Shown here: positions 34,091 to 41,455 of the stretch, in pieces
Position numbering within the stretch: the first letter of the stretch is position 1
How the letters are laid out: each line of letters begins with the position of its first letter
From: Pseudoalteromonas fuliginea
Lineage (GTDB): Bacteria; Pseudomonadota; Gammaproteobacteria; Enterobacterales; Alteromonadaceae
Assembly: GCF_000690055.1 (NCBI RefSeq)
Contig: NZ_JJNZ01000068.1
Location: 1-43,634 of the forward strand
DNA: 43,634 nucleotides
Direction: 5' to 3'
Translations under genes and position numbers: made by a program
Notes under the pieces: model-generated
What the model was told of the DNA's origin: nothing
Database searches by the model: none
Seen by the model: the letters and a program-made list of their open reading frames with translations, nothing else

Positions 34091-34155
34091 GGTGTTCCCC
34101 TAGTTCAGTGGACACACCCTGATTACCTTTATAAAAGGTAGAATCCCATTACTTT
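34091..34155. mobile_element. Possible IS3-family end remnant
   Basis: The segment GTTCCCCTAGTTCAGTGGAC followed by ACACC resembles the ends of IS3-family elements, which commonly carry a GTGTCCACT-type core next to a GGGGA run. No transposase frame follows on either side, so any element is reduced to one end, or is a solo remnant. This is from recollection of end types, not alignment. Confidence 0.3.
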
Positions 34156-34177
34156 CCTGGATATTTAATTTTTAAAA

Positions 34178-34200
34178 GCGCGATGTAAAATCGCACCTAC
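34178..34200 (-). repeat. REP-like hairpin, second copy
   Basis: On the minus strand it reads GTAGGTGCGATTTTACATCG and then CGC. GCGAT and ATCGC pair around a five-base loop, and GTAGG stands directly before the stem, as in the element at 39-77. Confidence 0.4.
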
Positions 34201-34282
34201 GAATATATCCAAAACTCGGTACTATCTCTTACTAAAAACTAAGTACTGCCTCCTGAGAATTACTTTTTAAAAGTAATAAAAA

Positions 34283-34314
34283 AAGCCTAAAAGCGGTTAC
34301 CCACTTTTAGGCTT
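34283..34314 (-). terminator. Intrinsic terminator of the aldehyde dehydrogenase gene
   Basis: AAGCCTAAAAG (34283-34293) pairs with CTTTTAGGCTT (34304-34314). On the minus strand it is followed by an unbroken T run, 71 bases after the stop of the dehydrogenase. Confidence 0.88.
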
Positions 34315-34384
34315 AGTAATTTTTGTATTTTAAACACATATTAAAAATCTGTATTTAAACACTTATTTCATTTATGCAGCTAAA

Positions 34385-35761
34385 TTAGCTGGCAATCATA
34401 ATGCTTTTAACATTTACGAATTCACGCATACCAAAGCCGCCGTGTTCTCGGCCGTAGCCACTGCCTTTAACGCCACCAAATGGTAGATTAGGTTGTGCTA
34501 AACCATAACCATTGATATTGATCATGCCGGTGTCGAAGTACTTTTTAGCGAGCTCAATGGCTTTTTTCTCATCTTTTGAGAAAATACCACCGCCTAAGCC
34601 ATAGCGAGAGTCGTTGGCGATTCGCATTGCGTCGTCGTTGTCTTTGGCTTTAATAAGCGAAGCAACTGGACCAAATAATTCGTCGTCGTAAGCAGGCATA
34701 CCTGGCGATAAATTATCAAGTAGCGTTGGTGGGTAGTAGTAACCCGTTTGCGATGGTATTTCGCCGCCTGTTACTATATTTGCACCTGCTTTTACTGATT
34801 CCATTACTTGGTCGTGAATGCTGTCGCGTAAATCTTCACGTGCCATTGGGCCTAAGTCTGTGTCATCTGCCATTGGGTCGCCCATTTTCATGGCTTCAAA
34901 CTGCTCTTTTATTTGCGCTTTAAAGTCATCGTAAAGTGACTCAACAACAACATAACGTTTAGCTGAAACACATGTTTCGCCATTGTTGATCATGCGCCCG
35001 GTTACACAGGTTTTAACTGCAAGCTCTAAATCGGCGTCATCAAGTACTAAGTAAGCGTCGTTGCTGCCCAGTTCTAACACTGTTTTTTTAGCGTGTTTAC
35101 CCGCTTCTTCAGCTACTTTTTTACCTGTGGCATCACTACCCGTAAAGGTTACGCCGCTAATTGCCTTGTGAGCAATGAGTGAGCTGGCGGTTTTACCATC
35201 GATGAGTAAGTTGTTGAAGCAGTACTCTGGGAAACCGGCTTGCTTAAATAGCGCTTCAATTTTTTCAGCCATGCCAAATACGTTACCAGCATGCTTTAAT
35301 ACGGTTGTGTTACCTGCCATGATGTTAGCGGCGCTGTAACGAATTACCTGATAAAGCGGGAAGTTCCACGGTTGAATACCCAGTAGTACACCCGTTGGTT
35401 GGTAGCTAATGATTGCACGGCCGCCATCCATCTCGCGATCTTCATCGGCAAGTACTTGTGGGCCGTTTTCAGCAGTATAACGACAAATGCCTGCGCACAG
35501 CTCAACCTCTTGTAAGCCTTGCTTGTACACCTTGCCCATTTCTTCGGTCATAAGTTTTGCAATCGCTTCTTTTTGCTCTTCAAAAAGTGATGCTAAGTTA
35601 TTTAAATATTTCGCGCGTTCAGCGAATGACGTTAAGCGCCATTTTAAATATGTTTCGTGAGATTTTTCTATTTCCTGCTCCGCTTCTTTTTGAGAAAGCA
35701 GTGTATAGGTTTCAATGGTTTGCTCAGTTGCGGGATTAATCGTTTTAACTGTGTTACTCAT
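34385..35761 (-). CDS. NAD(P)-dependent succinate-semialdehyde-type dehydrogenase
   Basis: A 458-residue aldehyde dehydrogenase most like the E. coli Sad/YneI branch (462 residues), which oxidises succinate semialdehyde. The cofactor and active-site text is in place: IQPWNFPLYQV, FTGSDATGKKVA, TVLELGSNDAYLV (general-base Glu) and NNGETCVSAKRYVV (nucleophile Cys). LPFGGVKGSGYGRE near the end is also standard. The match to Sad in GPMAREDLRDSIHDQV is strong. It is monocistronic with a clean Shine-Dalgarno (AAGGAG) and terminator. The true substrate may be another semialdehyde. Confidence 0.92.
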   Translation of the reverse strand: MSNTVKTINPATEQTIETYTLLSQKEAEQEIEKSHETYLKWRLTSFAERAKYLNNLASLFEEQKEAIAKLMTEEMGKVYKQGLQEVELCAGICRYTAENGPQVLADEDREMDGGRAIISYQPTGVLLGIQPWNFPLYQVIRYSAANIMAGNTTVLKHAGNVFGMAEKIEALFKQAGFPEYCFNNLLIDGKTASSLIAHKAISGVTFTGSDATGKKVAEEAGKHAKKTVLELGSNDAYLVLDDADLELAVKTCVTGRMINNGETCVSAKRYVVVESLYDDFKAQIKEQFEAMKMGDPMADDTDLGPMAREDLRDSIHDQVMESVKAGANIVTGGEIPSQTGYYYPPTLLDNLSPGMPAYDDELFGPVASLIKAKDNDDAMRIANDSRYGLGGGIFSKDEKKAIELAKKYFDTGMININGYGLAQPNLPFGGVKGSGYGREHGGFGMREFVNVKSIMIAS

Positions 35762-35961
35762 TTATATCTCCTTACTAATTATGTATAGGTAGTAGTGCAA
35801 AACGAACACCAACTATTTAAAGATATAAAATTAAGTTTAACCTTTTGTTATTTATATCTTTTTGTTTTTTATTTGTGAGTGTGCTTATTTTTTATTTAGT
35901 TAGTTTTCTGATATGTTCTGTAAATAATGCAAGTTGCAGAAAAAATTACATGGAGAATAAA

Positions 35962-37002
35962 ATGATACGGACACTTTTTGATATTTCAGTTGCGCTAATA
36001 CAAGCGCCTATGGCAGGTGTGCAAGATGCCAACTTAGCTGCGAGTGTTTGTGAGGCTGGTGGGCTTGGCTCATTACCATGTGCGATGCTTTCTAATCAGC
36101 AGCTTATCGAACAGCTAGAGTTGCTTAGCCGCTCAACCAGTAAACCTTATAATCTTAACTTTTTTTGCCATTCAACCTTGCAATATACCAAGCTGCAAAA
36201 ACAACAATGGCATTCATTATTAGCCCCTTATTTTAATGAATACGCGATTGCTGAAAGTAGTTTAACGGACGAAGCTTCTCGACAGCCAATAAATCAAAGT
36301 GTTATCGATATTATTGCGCCTTATAAACCTGCCGTGGTGAGTTTTCATTTTGGTTTACCTGCGCCTTCTTTGCTTGGACAAATTAAAAGCTGGGGAACAA
36401 AAGTCATTTCTACCGCAACAACTGTTGAGGAGGCTAAATGGCTTGCTGATAATGGTGCAGATGCTGTTATTGCCCAGGGCTTAGAAGCGGGCGGACACCG
36501 TGGTCATTTTTTATCTATGGATTTAAGTTTGCATAAAAGTACGGCTGAACTAGTGCAAGAATGCGTTGCGCACGTATCAGTTCCTATAATTGCTGCTGGT
36601 GGAATTGCAACTGAGGATGATGTAGCACATATGCAAACATTAGGCGCATCAGGGGTACAAGTTGGCAGTGCGTATTTACTCTGTAATGAGGCAACTACGT
36701 CAAAGCTTCATCGTGATGCTATTTTAGCTCAACAAAAAGATAGTACCGCGCTTACTACGTTGTTTTCAGGTCGTGCTGCGAGAGGCGTTTGTAATCGCGT
36801 TATGCAAGAGCTTGGTGCAATACCTGCACATGTGCCACCATTTCCTTACGCAAGTATTGCAATAACGGCTTTAAGAAGTAGGGTTGAATTGCTAGGTGGT
36901 AGTGGCTTTTCACCTTTGTGGTGTGGTCAAAAATACATTCCAAGAGAGAACATTAGCGCAGCTCAGATTACACAAATATTAATGCAAAAATGGTCTGTAT
37001 AA
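35962..37002 (+). CDS. Nitronate monooxygenase
   Basis: A 346-residue FMN-dependent TIM-barrel enzyme that oxidises alkyl nitronates such as propionate 3-nitronate. PIIQAPMAG-type text (LIQAPMAGVQDANLA) opens the barrel. AQGLEAGGHRGHF carries the His active-site motif, IIAAGGIATEDDVAHM binds the FMN phosphate, and GVQVGSAYLLC follows. ATG 35962 is preferred because GGAG lies 6 bases upstream and the homologous N-terminus begins there; the frame upstream to 35845 is hydrophobic and spurious. It is divergent from the dehydrogenase and is a single gene. Confidence 0.92.
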   Translation: MIRTLFDISVALIQAPMAGVQDANLAASVCEAGGLGSLPCAMLSNQQLIEQLELLSRSTSKPYNLNFFCHSTLQYTKLQKQQWHSLLAPYFNEYAIAESSLTDEASRQPINQSVIDIIAPYKPAVVSFHFGLPAPSLLGQIKSWGTKVISTATTVEEAKWLADNGADAVIAQGLEAGGHRGHFLSMDLSLHKSTAELVQECVAHVSVPIIAAGGIATEDDVAHMQTLGASGVQVGSAYLLCNEATTSKLHRDAILAQQKDSTALTTLFSGRAARGVCNRVMQELGAIPAHVPPFPYASIAITALRSRVELLGGSGFSPLWCGQKYIPRENISAAQITQILMQKWSV

Positions 37003-37080
37003 ATGCGTAGCTGTAAATAGTTGAACGCATGTTAGCTACGCAGGTAAAAGGGCGTATAAGTAATTAAGCGTGAGTCGTAA

Positions 37081-37596
37081 TTAAAAAAGTTGTTTAGCAA
37101 TCTTTTTGAGTAAATAGGTTTCACGAAGGATCGATAACCCTTGCTTTTCACTATTTGCTAACGTGCGTTCGTTGTGTGCGATTGCATCGCTAATATTAAC
37201 CCATTTAGCGGTCATTCCATTTTGCTGTTCGTAATGCTCTAGTTGTGTTTTACCCAGCTCGTCGGCAATATTACAGATGTAGCAATATGATTTGATATGG
37301 ATAATATCAAAGTCCTCTTTATACCAAGGGCGATACTCTTCATAGAGTCCAAAAGCTTTAACTACACTTATTTGTTGTGCACCGGTTTCCTCGCTTAGCT
37401 CACGTATTAAGCCTTGTTCAATACTTTCGCCGTCATCTACTCCACCGCCTGGCAGGCTGTAGTCTTCATAACGATTTGTATACATTAAAAGTATTTTATT
37501 ATTTTTAGTAACAATGGCACGGGCTGTTAAGCGGGTAAAAATAGTGCCTTCATTAATATTAATACCAGAGTGAATCAAGGTTTTTAATTGCTGCAT
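37081..37596 (-). CDS. NUDIX hydrolase
   Basis: A 171-residue NUDIX protein. The box is complete: GGGVDDGESIEQGLIRELSE then ETGA fits Gx5Ex7REUXEExGU, with both catalytic-loop glutamates in place. The preceding IVTKNNKILLMYTNRYEDYS is the usual strand pattern. Substrates are nucleoside diphosphate derivatives; which one is unknown. GGAG lies before the start at 37596. It is a single gene, convergent with the nitronate monooxygenase. Confidence 0.92.
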   Translation of the reverse strand: MQQLKTLIHSGININEGTIFTRLTARAIVTKNNKILLMYTNRYEDYSLPGGGVDDGESIEQGLIRELSEETGAQQISVVKAFGLYEEYRPWYKEDFDIIHIKSYCYICNIADELGKTQLEHYEQQNGMTAKWVNISDAIAHNERTLANSEKQGLSILRETYLLKKIAKQLF

Positions 37597-37721
37597 TTCG
37601 TCTCCTTTTTAAGTTTGTAATGATAACAGTTGCTACCATTGTATAAATAGAAACGATTTTAATTATTTTTTAGGGTGTGTTTCTTTTTCGAGATTAAAAA
37701 AATTCAATCTTGAAATATTAC

Positions 37722-37824
37722 CACGCCTAGTGATCGATTTTTTTAAGCATACGTAAATATTAAGTTGGTAATATAAATGCAGTGAATCACTTAAGTTAAT
37801 TCGGGTTATTAGATTCTAGGCGTG
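37722..37824. repeat. Inverted repeat in front of the phosphorelay cluster
   Basis: CACGCCTAG at 37722-37730 is repeated in perfect reverse complement (CTAGGCGTG) at 37816-37824, with about 85 bases between, all within the 283-base gap upstream of the response-regulator gene. The distance from the right half to the start codon is 55 bases. It could be a paired operator that loops DNA, or chance. Confidence 0.4.
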
Positions 37825-37879
37825 ACTTTAAATTTGTATTTAAGGTGCGTAGAATAATAAAAAAGCATAGGGATTTATC

Positions 37880-39220
37880 ATGTTAAACATACTTTTAGTT
37901 GATGATGACGTTGAGTTTAGTGACGTTGTTTGCCACATAGTCGAATTCCTCGGCCATAATATAAACACCGCAACCAGTTTAAAAGAAGCACACCAATGGT
38001 TTGAAAATAATACTTTTGACCATGTGCTGCTTGATTTTATGTTACCTGATGGCAGCGGTTTACACCTACTTGATCATTTGAAAATGATTGGTCAATCTCC
38101 AAAAATTACACTTATATCGGGCCATCCTTCAGTTAAGGGGATTTTAGCTGAAATGTGTGAGCCTAATGTTGGGCATTTATTAAAACCATTACAGCGAGAA
38201 GACTTAGAGCTGGTTTTAAATGGGCCTAAAAAAACAGCTAAAAAAGTAAAACCCAGTGGTATTACGTGCCACTTTGGTAGCTTAATCGGTGAATCAGAGC
38301 CAATGCAAAAACTCTACACTATGATTGAACGTGTTGCTAAAACAAATGCTAACGTGATGCTAATGGGAGAAAGTGGCGCAGGTAAAGAAGTGGTTGCTCA
38401 GGCTATCCATAACGCTAGCCAGTGCGAAGGTCCATTAGTTGCAAGTAACTGTGGTGCGCTTTCAAAAGAGTTAATTGGTAGTGAATTATTTGGCCATGAA
38501 AAAGGCGCATTTACCGGTGCTATAGCGCGCAAGGAAGGTGTGTTTGAACAATCTAACGACGGTACTTTATTTTTAGATGAAGTAACTGAAATGCCGATTG
38601 ATATGCAGCCAAATTTATTGCGTGTACTTGAAACTAAAAAAGTAACGCGTGTTGGTGGAAATAAAGAGATACCCACCAATTGCCGAGTTATTTCGGCGAC
38701 GAATCGCTCGCTTATAGATTTAGCGCAAAATAATGTAATTCGTGAAGATATTTATTTTAGGCTGGCTGTTTTTCCTATCGATATACCGCCACTTCGCGAT
38801 CGTAAAGAAGATATTCCACTTTTAGCTAAAGCTTTTTTAGAGCAACTAAATGATGAAAATGGCACTTCATTTAGTTGGAAGAGTGAACAGTTAAAAGAGC
38901 TGCAAAATTATGAATGGCCGGGTAACGTTCGTGAAATTCGCCATGCGATACATCGTGCATTTATTATGAGCGATCCGCAATCAAGTGAAATTACACTGCC
39001 TGATAATTTAGAGTCACCTTTTTCTCGGGTTAATAATAAAACCGCTGAAAAGCAGGTATCGGCAGGGCAAACAATCGAAGAAGTCGAAAAAGAACTTATT
39101 CATGCCACGCTTGATAAAGTACAAGGTAATAAAACGCTTGCAGCCCAAATGCTGGGTATTAGTACAAAAACACTTTATAACCGCCTTAATGCGTACGGTG
39201 GGATTGGTGAATACAAGTAA
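37880..39220 (+). CDS. NtrC-family sigma-54-dependent response regulator
   Basis: A 446-residue activator. The receiver domain (1-115) has the acidic pair VDDD, phosphoacceptor D52 (LLDFMLPDG) and Lys102. The AAA+ domain (about 133-365) has Walker A GESGAGKE (163-170), the sigma-54-contacting GAFTGA loop (209-214) and the R-finger region FRLAVFPIDIPPLRDRKED. The Fis-type helix-turn-helix ends the protein (TLAAQMLGISTKTLYNRL). GAFTGA intact means it should activate sigma-54 promoters when phosphorylated. It opens the five-gene phosphorelay cluster. Confidence 0.96.
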   Translation: MLNILLVDDDVEFSDVVCHIVEFLGHNINTATSLKEAHQWFENNTFDHVLLDFMLPDGSGLHLLDHLKMIGQSPKITLISGHPSVKGILAEMCEPNVGHLLKPLQREDLELVLNGPKKTAKKVKPSGITCHFGSLIGESEPMQKLYTMIERVAKTNANVMLMGESGAGKEVVAQAIHNASQCEGPLVASNCGALSKELIGSELFGHEKGAFTGAIARKEGVFEQSNDGTLFLDEVTEMPIDMQPNLLRVLETKKVTRVGGNKEIPTNCRVISATNRSLIDLAQNNVIREDIYFRLAVFPIDIPPLRDRKEDIPLLAKAFLEQLNDENGTSFSWKSEQLKELQNYEWPGNVREIRHAIHRAFIMSDPQSSEITLPDNLESPFSRVNNKTAEKQVSAGQTIEEVEKELIHATLDKVQGNKTLAAQMLGISTKTLYNRLNAYGGIGEYK

Positions 39221-39251
39221 TTTAAGTTCAGGTTAAATAAAAGGAAATAGA

Positions 39252-39470
39252 GTGTCTGAAGAAAATAACGAAGCCATAATGCTTAATAAATTAGTTCATG
39301 ATGCAAGAGCCCCGTTAAATAGAATCTCAATGAATGCGGAGCTAATTAAATTAGTGTTGGAAAACGATATGCCCAAACAAAAGGCACTCGAGGCCCTAGA
39401 TAAAATAATTTTAAACTGTCAGCAGTGCAGTGAGAGTTTACAAAATATTACAGAGCATAATAACGGTTAG
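39252..39470 (+). CDS. Stand-alone histidine-kinase H-box/dimerisation domain protein
   Basis: A 72-residue protein consisting of essentially one HisKA-like helical hairpin. LVHDARAPLNRISMNAELIK matches the H-box of histidine kinases, with the phosphoacceptor at His16, and a second helix follows (KALEALDKIILNCQQCSESL). There is no ATP-binding domain, signal peptide or membrane span. It starts at GTG 39252 with AAGGAA upstream. It lies 31 bases after the NtrC-type gene and 28 before the CHASE3 kinase, so it is cotranscribed. It may act as a histidine phosphotransfer or dimerisation partner; this is unproven. Confidence 0.7.
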   Translation: MSEENNEAIMLNKLVHDARAPLNRISMNAELIKLVLENDMPKQKALEALDKIILNCQQCSESLQNITEHNNG

Positions 39471-39498
39471 TAAATTCAACTAAGGCACTTATACATCT

Positions 39499-40983
39499 AT
39501 GAGCAAGCAAAAACAGCAAGGTAAAGCGAATGTTACATGGGCCGCTTTTATAGTCGTAGTACTAAGTATTATTGTGGGTAATGCTTTTTTGGCGTTAAAT
39601 ACTATTCAGGGGTTAACGCAAACCCAAAAGAGTTTAGACAACACCAGTATGCTAACCACGGCAATTGAGAAGCTGCATCTATCCATAGTGCAAGCTGAGT
39701 CTGGACAGCGTGGCTATTTATTAACAGAAGAAGATGATTATTTAACACCGTATTATGATGCTATTGGGCAGTTAGAAGCACAAACTAATCATGTAAAGTC
39801 ACTTCGTTCTGAAATTGATGGTCAAGCTGAGCGAATTGCTGAGTTGTTACTGCTTGTTGAGCGTAAAATACGTGAATTAAAGAAAACAGTTAATCTTGCA
39901 TTAGATGATAAAGAACGACGTGCGTTAAATATAGTTAACACACATAGCGGTAGAGACCTATATAAGCAAATTCGTGAACATATTAATGAAATTCAAGACC
40001 GTGAATTACTCTTTAAGGTGAGTCACTTTTCGAAATTAGCAAAAATAAAAAATGAGGCAAAAATTACCTTTGCCATTACAGCCATAACAAGTGCTTTGCT
40101 TATTATTGGTATGTTTATTATGACCAGACTTAATTTAAGAAACGCGGCGCAATATAGGCTAGAACTTGAAAATCAAAATGAAACATTAGCAGGTAAAGTG
40201 TCTGAGCGTACGCAAGAGTTAACCCTGTATTCTGATGAGCTAAGCCGAAGTAACCGGGAACTTGAAGAGTTTGCTTTTGTGGCAAGTCATGATTTACAAG
40301 AGCCGCTTCGAAAAATTCAAGCCTTTAGCGACCGCCTCGAAACCATGTTTAAAGATGAACTGGGTGAAAAAGGGATGGATTATATTGGCCGTATGAAAAA
40401 TGCGGCGCAACGCATGTCTAACTTAATTAACGATCTATTAGAGTTTTCACGCATTACAACGCGCGGTAAAGACTTCGCTGATACAAATTTAAACGAAGTG
40501 GTAAGCGATATATTAAGTGATTTAGAAATTGCGATAAAAGAGTCTAATGCACGAGTAGATGTAGAAGACTTGCCGGTTATTCAGGCTGATAAAAGCCAAA
40601 TGCAGCAACTATTTTTAAATCTATTGTCGAATGCGGTTAAATTTAGGCATCCGGATGTAAGCCCACACATAAAGATTAGTTATGTGCATGAGGATATTTT
40701 TAGTGCTGATCATAATACGCATTTAAGTTTCCAAGTTATTACTATAAAAGATAATGGCATTGGTTTTTCACAAGACTATGCCGACAAGATATTTGTTCCA
40801 TTTCAGCGTTTACATGGTCGTTCACAATACAAAGGGACAGGTATTGGTCTTTCTGTATGTCGGCGTATTGTAGAGCGTCACGGTGGAACAATTACAGCCC
40901 AAAGTAAAGACGGTGAAGGTGCTACCTTCGTTATAAAACTACCTGTGGAAGCTGCGCTTTTTACATTGCAAGGAGAGGCTTAA
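39499..40983 (+). CDS. CHASE3-domain sensor histidine kinase
   Basis: A 494-residue membrane kinase. TM1 (about 12-34) and TM2 (about 189-210) bracket a periplasmic CHASE3 domain with its hallmark AESGQRGYLLTEEDDYL. A coiled coil (about 215-250) leads to the HisKA domain with H264 in FVASHDLQEPLRKIQAF, of the phytochrome-like type. The HATPase domain has the N box LFLNLLSNAVKFRHP, the G1 box IKDNGIGFS and the G2 box GTGIGLSVCRRIV. The next gene starts immediately at its stop codon and encodes the Rcp1-like response regulator, the usual partner of such kinases. Confidence 0.95.
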   Translation: MSKQKQQGKANVTWAAFIVVVLSIIVGNAFLALNTIQGLTQTQKSLDNTSMLTTAIEKLHLSIVQAESGQRGYLLTEEDDYLTPYYDAIGQLEAQTNHVKSLRSEIDGQAERIAELLLLVERKIRELKKTVNLALDDKERRALNIVNTHSGRDLYKQIREHINEIQDRELLFKVSHFSKLAKIKNEAKITFAITAITSALLIIGMFIMTRLNLRNAAQYRLELENQNETLAGKVSERTQELTLYSDELSRSNRELEEFAFVASHDLQEPLRKIQAFSDRLETMFKDELGEKGMDYIGRMKNAAQRMSNLINDLLEFSRITTRGKDFADTNLNEVVSDILSDLEIAIKESNARVDVEDLPVIQADKSQMQQLFLNLLSNAVKFRHPDVSPHIKISYVHEDIFSADHNTHLSFQVITIKDNGIGFSQDYADKIFVPFQRLHGRSQYKGTGIGLSVCRRIVERHGGTITAQSKDGEGATFVIKLPVEAALFTLQGEA

Positions 40984-41445
40984 ATGCCCTATTCAAAAGT
41001 AAAACCGATTACTATTTTAATGGCTGATGATGATGAAGATGATCGTTTGCTAACACAAGATGCCCTTGCTGAAAGTCGTGTACTTAACGAGCTTCACTTT
41101 GTTGAAGATGGTGTTGAGCTACTTGAATATTTAGAGCGCAGAGGTAAATTTGAAGATAAAGCTGTGTCGCCACGACCAGGACTTATATTGCTTGATTTAA
41201 ATATGCCAAGAATGGATGGACGTGAGGCACTTGAGGCCATTAAATCAAATCCCAACTTGAAAGGTATTCCGGTTGTTATTTTAACTACGTCTAAACAAGA
41301 AGAGGACATGGTTAAAGGTTACAACTTAGGCGCTGCATCGTATATAACCAAACCCGTGACGTTTGATGGCTTGGTTGAGCTAATGAAAACGCTAGGAAAG
41401 TATTGGGTAGAGTTTGTAGAGCTGCCGACAACTTTTAACGATTAA
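40984..41445 (+). CDS. Single-domain response regulator (Rcp1-like)
   Basis: A 153-residue receiver without an output domain. The acid pocket ILMADDDEDDRLL, phosphoacceptor D71 (ILLDLNMPRMDGRE), Thr (LTTSKQE) and Lys (YITKPV) are all present. It is of the Rcp1 type that partners CHASE3/phytochrome-like kinases. It starts on the base after the stop codon of the kinase and its own stop is 10 bases before the hybrid kinase. With no output domain it probably carries phosphate onward in a relay or binds a partner. Confidence 0.95.
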   Translation: MPYSKVKPITILMADDDEDDRLLTQDALAESRVLNELHFVEDGVELLEYLERRGKFEDKAVSPRPGLILLDLNMPRMDGREALEAIKSNPNLKGIPVVILTTSKQEEDMVKGYNLGAASYITKPVTFDGLVELMKTLGKYWVEFVELPTTFND

Positions 41446-41455
41446 AGGAGATTTT

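Larger units (their letters stand above)
33712..34384. other. Gene-poor accessory stretch
   Basis: In 673 bases I see no credible gene. It is AT-rich with three recognisable items: a possible IS3-type end (34091-34155), a REP-like hairpin (34178-34200) and the terminator of the aldehyde dehydrogenase gene (34283-34314). A run of about 300 bases (33760-34080) holds no feature I can support. Confidence 0.5.

Noticed and set aside
35845..35961. N-terminal extension of the nitronate monooxygenase
   Set aside because: The 39 extra residues are hydrophobic, lack a ribosome-binding site, and precede the conserved N-terminus; GGAG fits the start at 35962.
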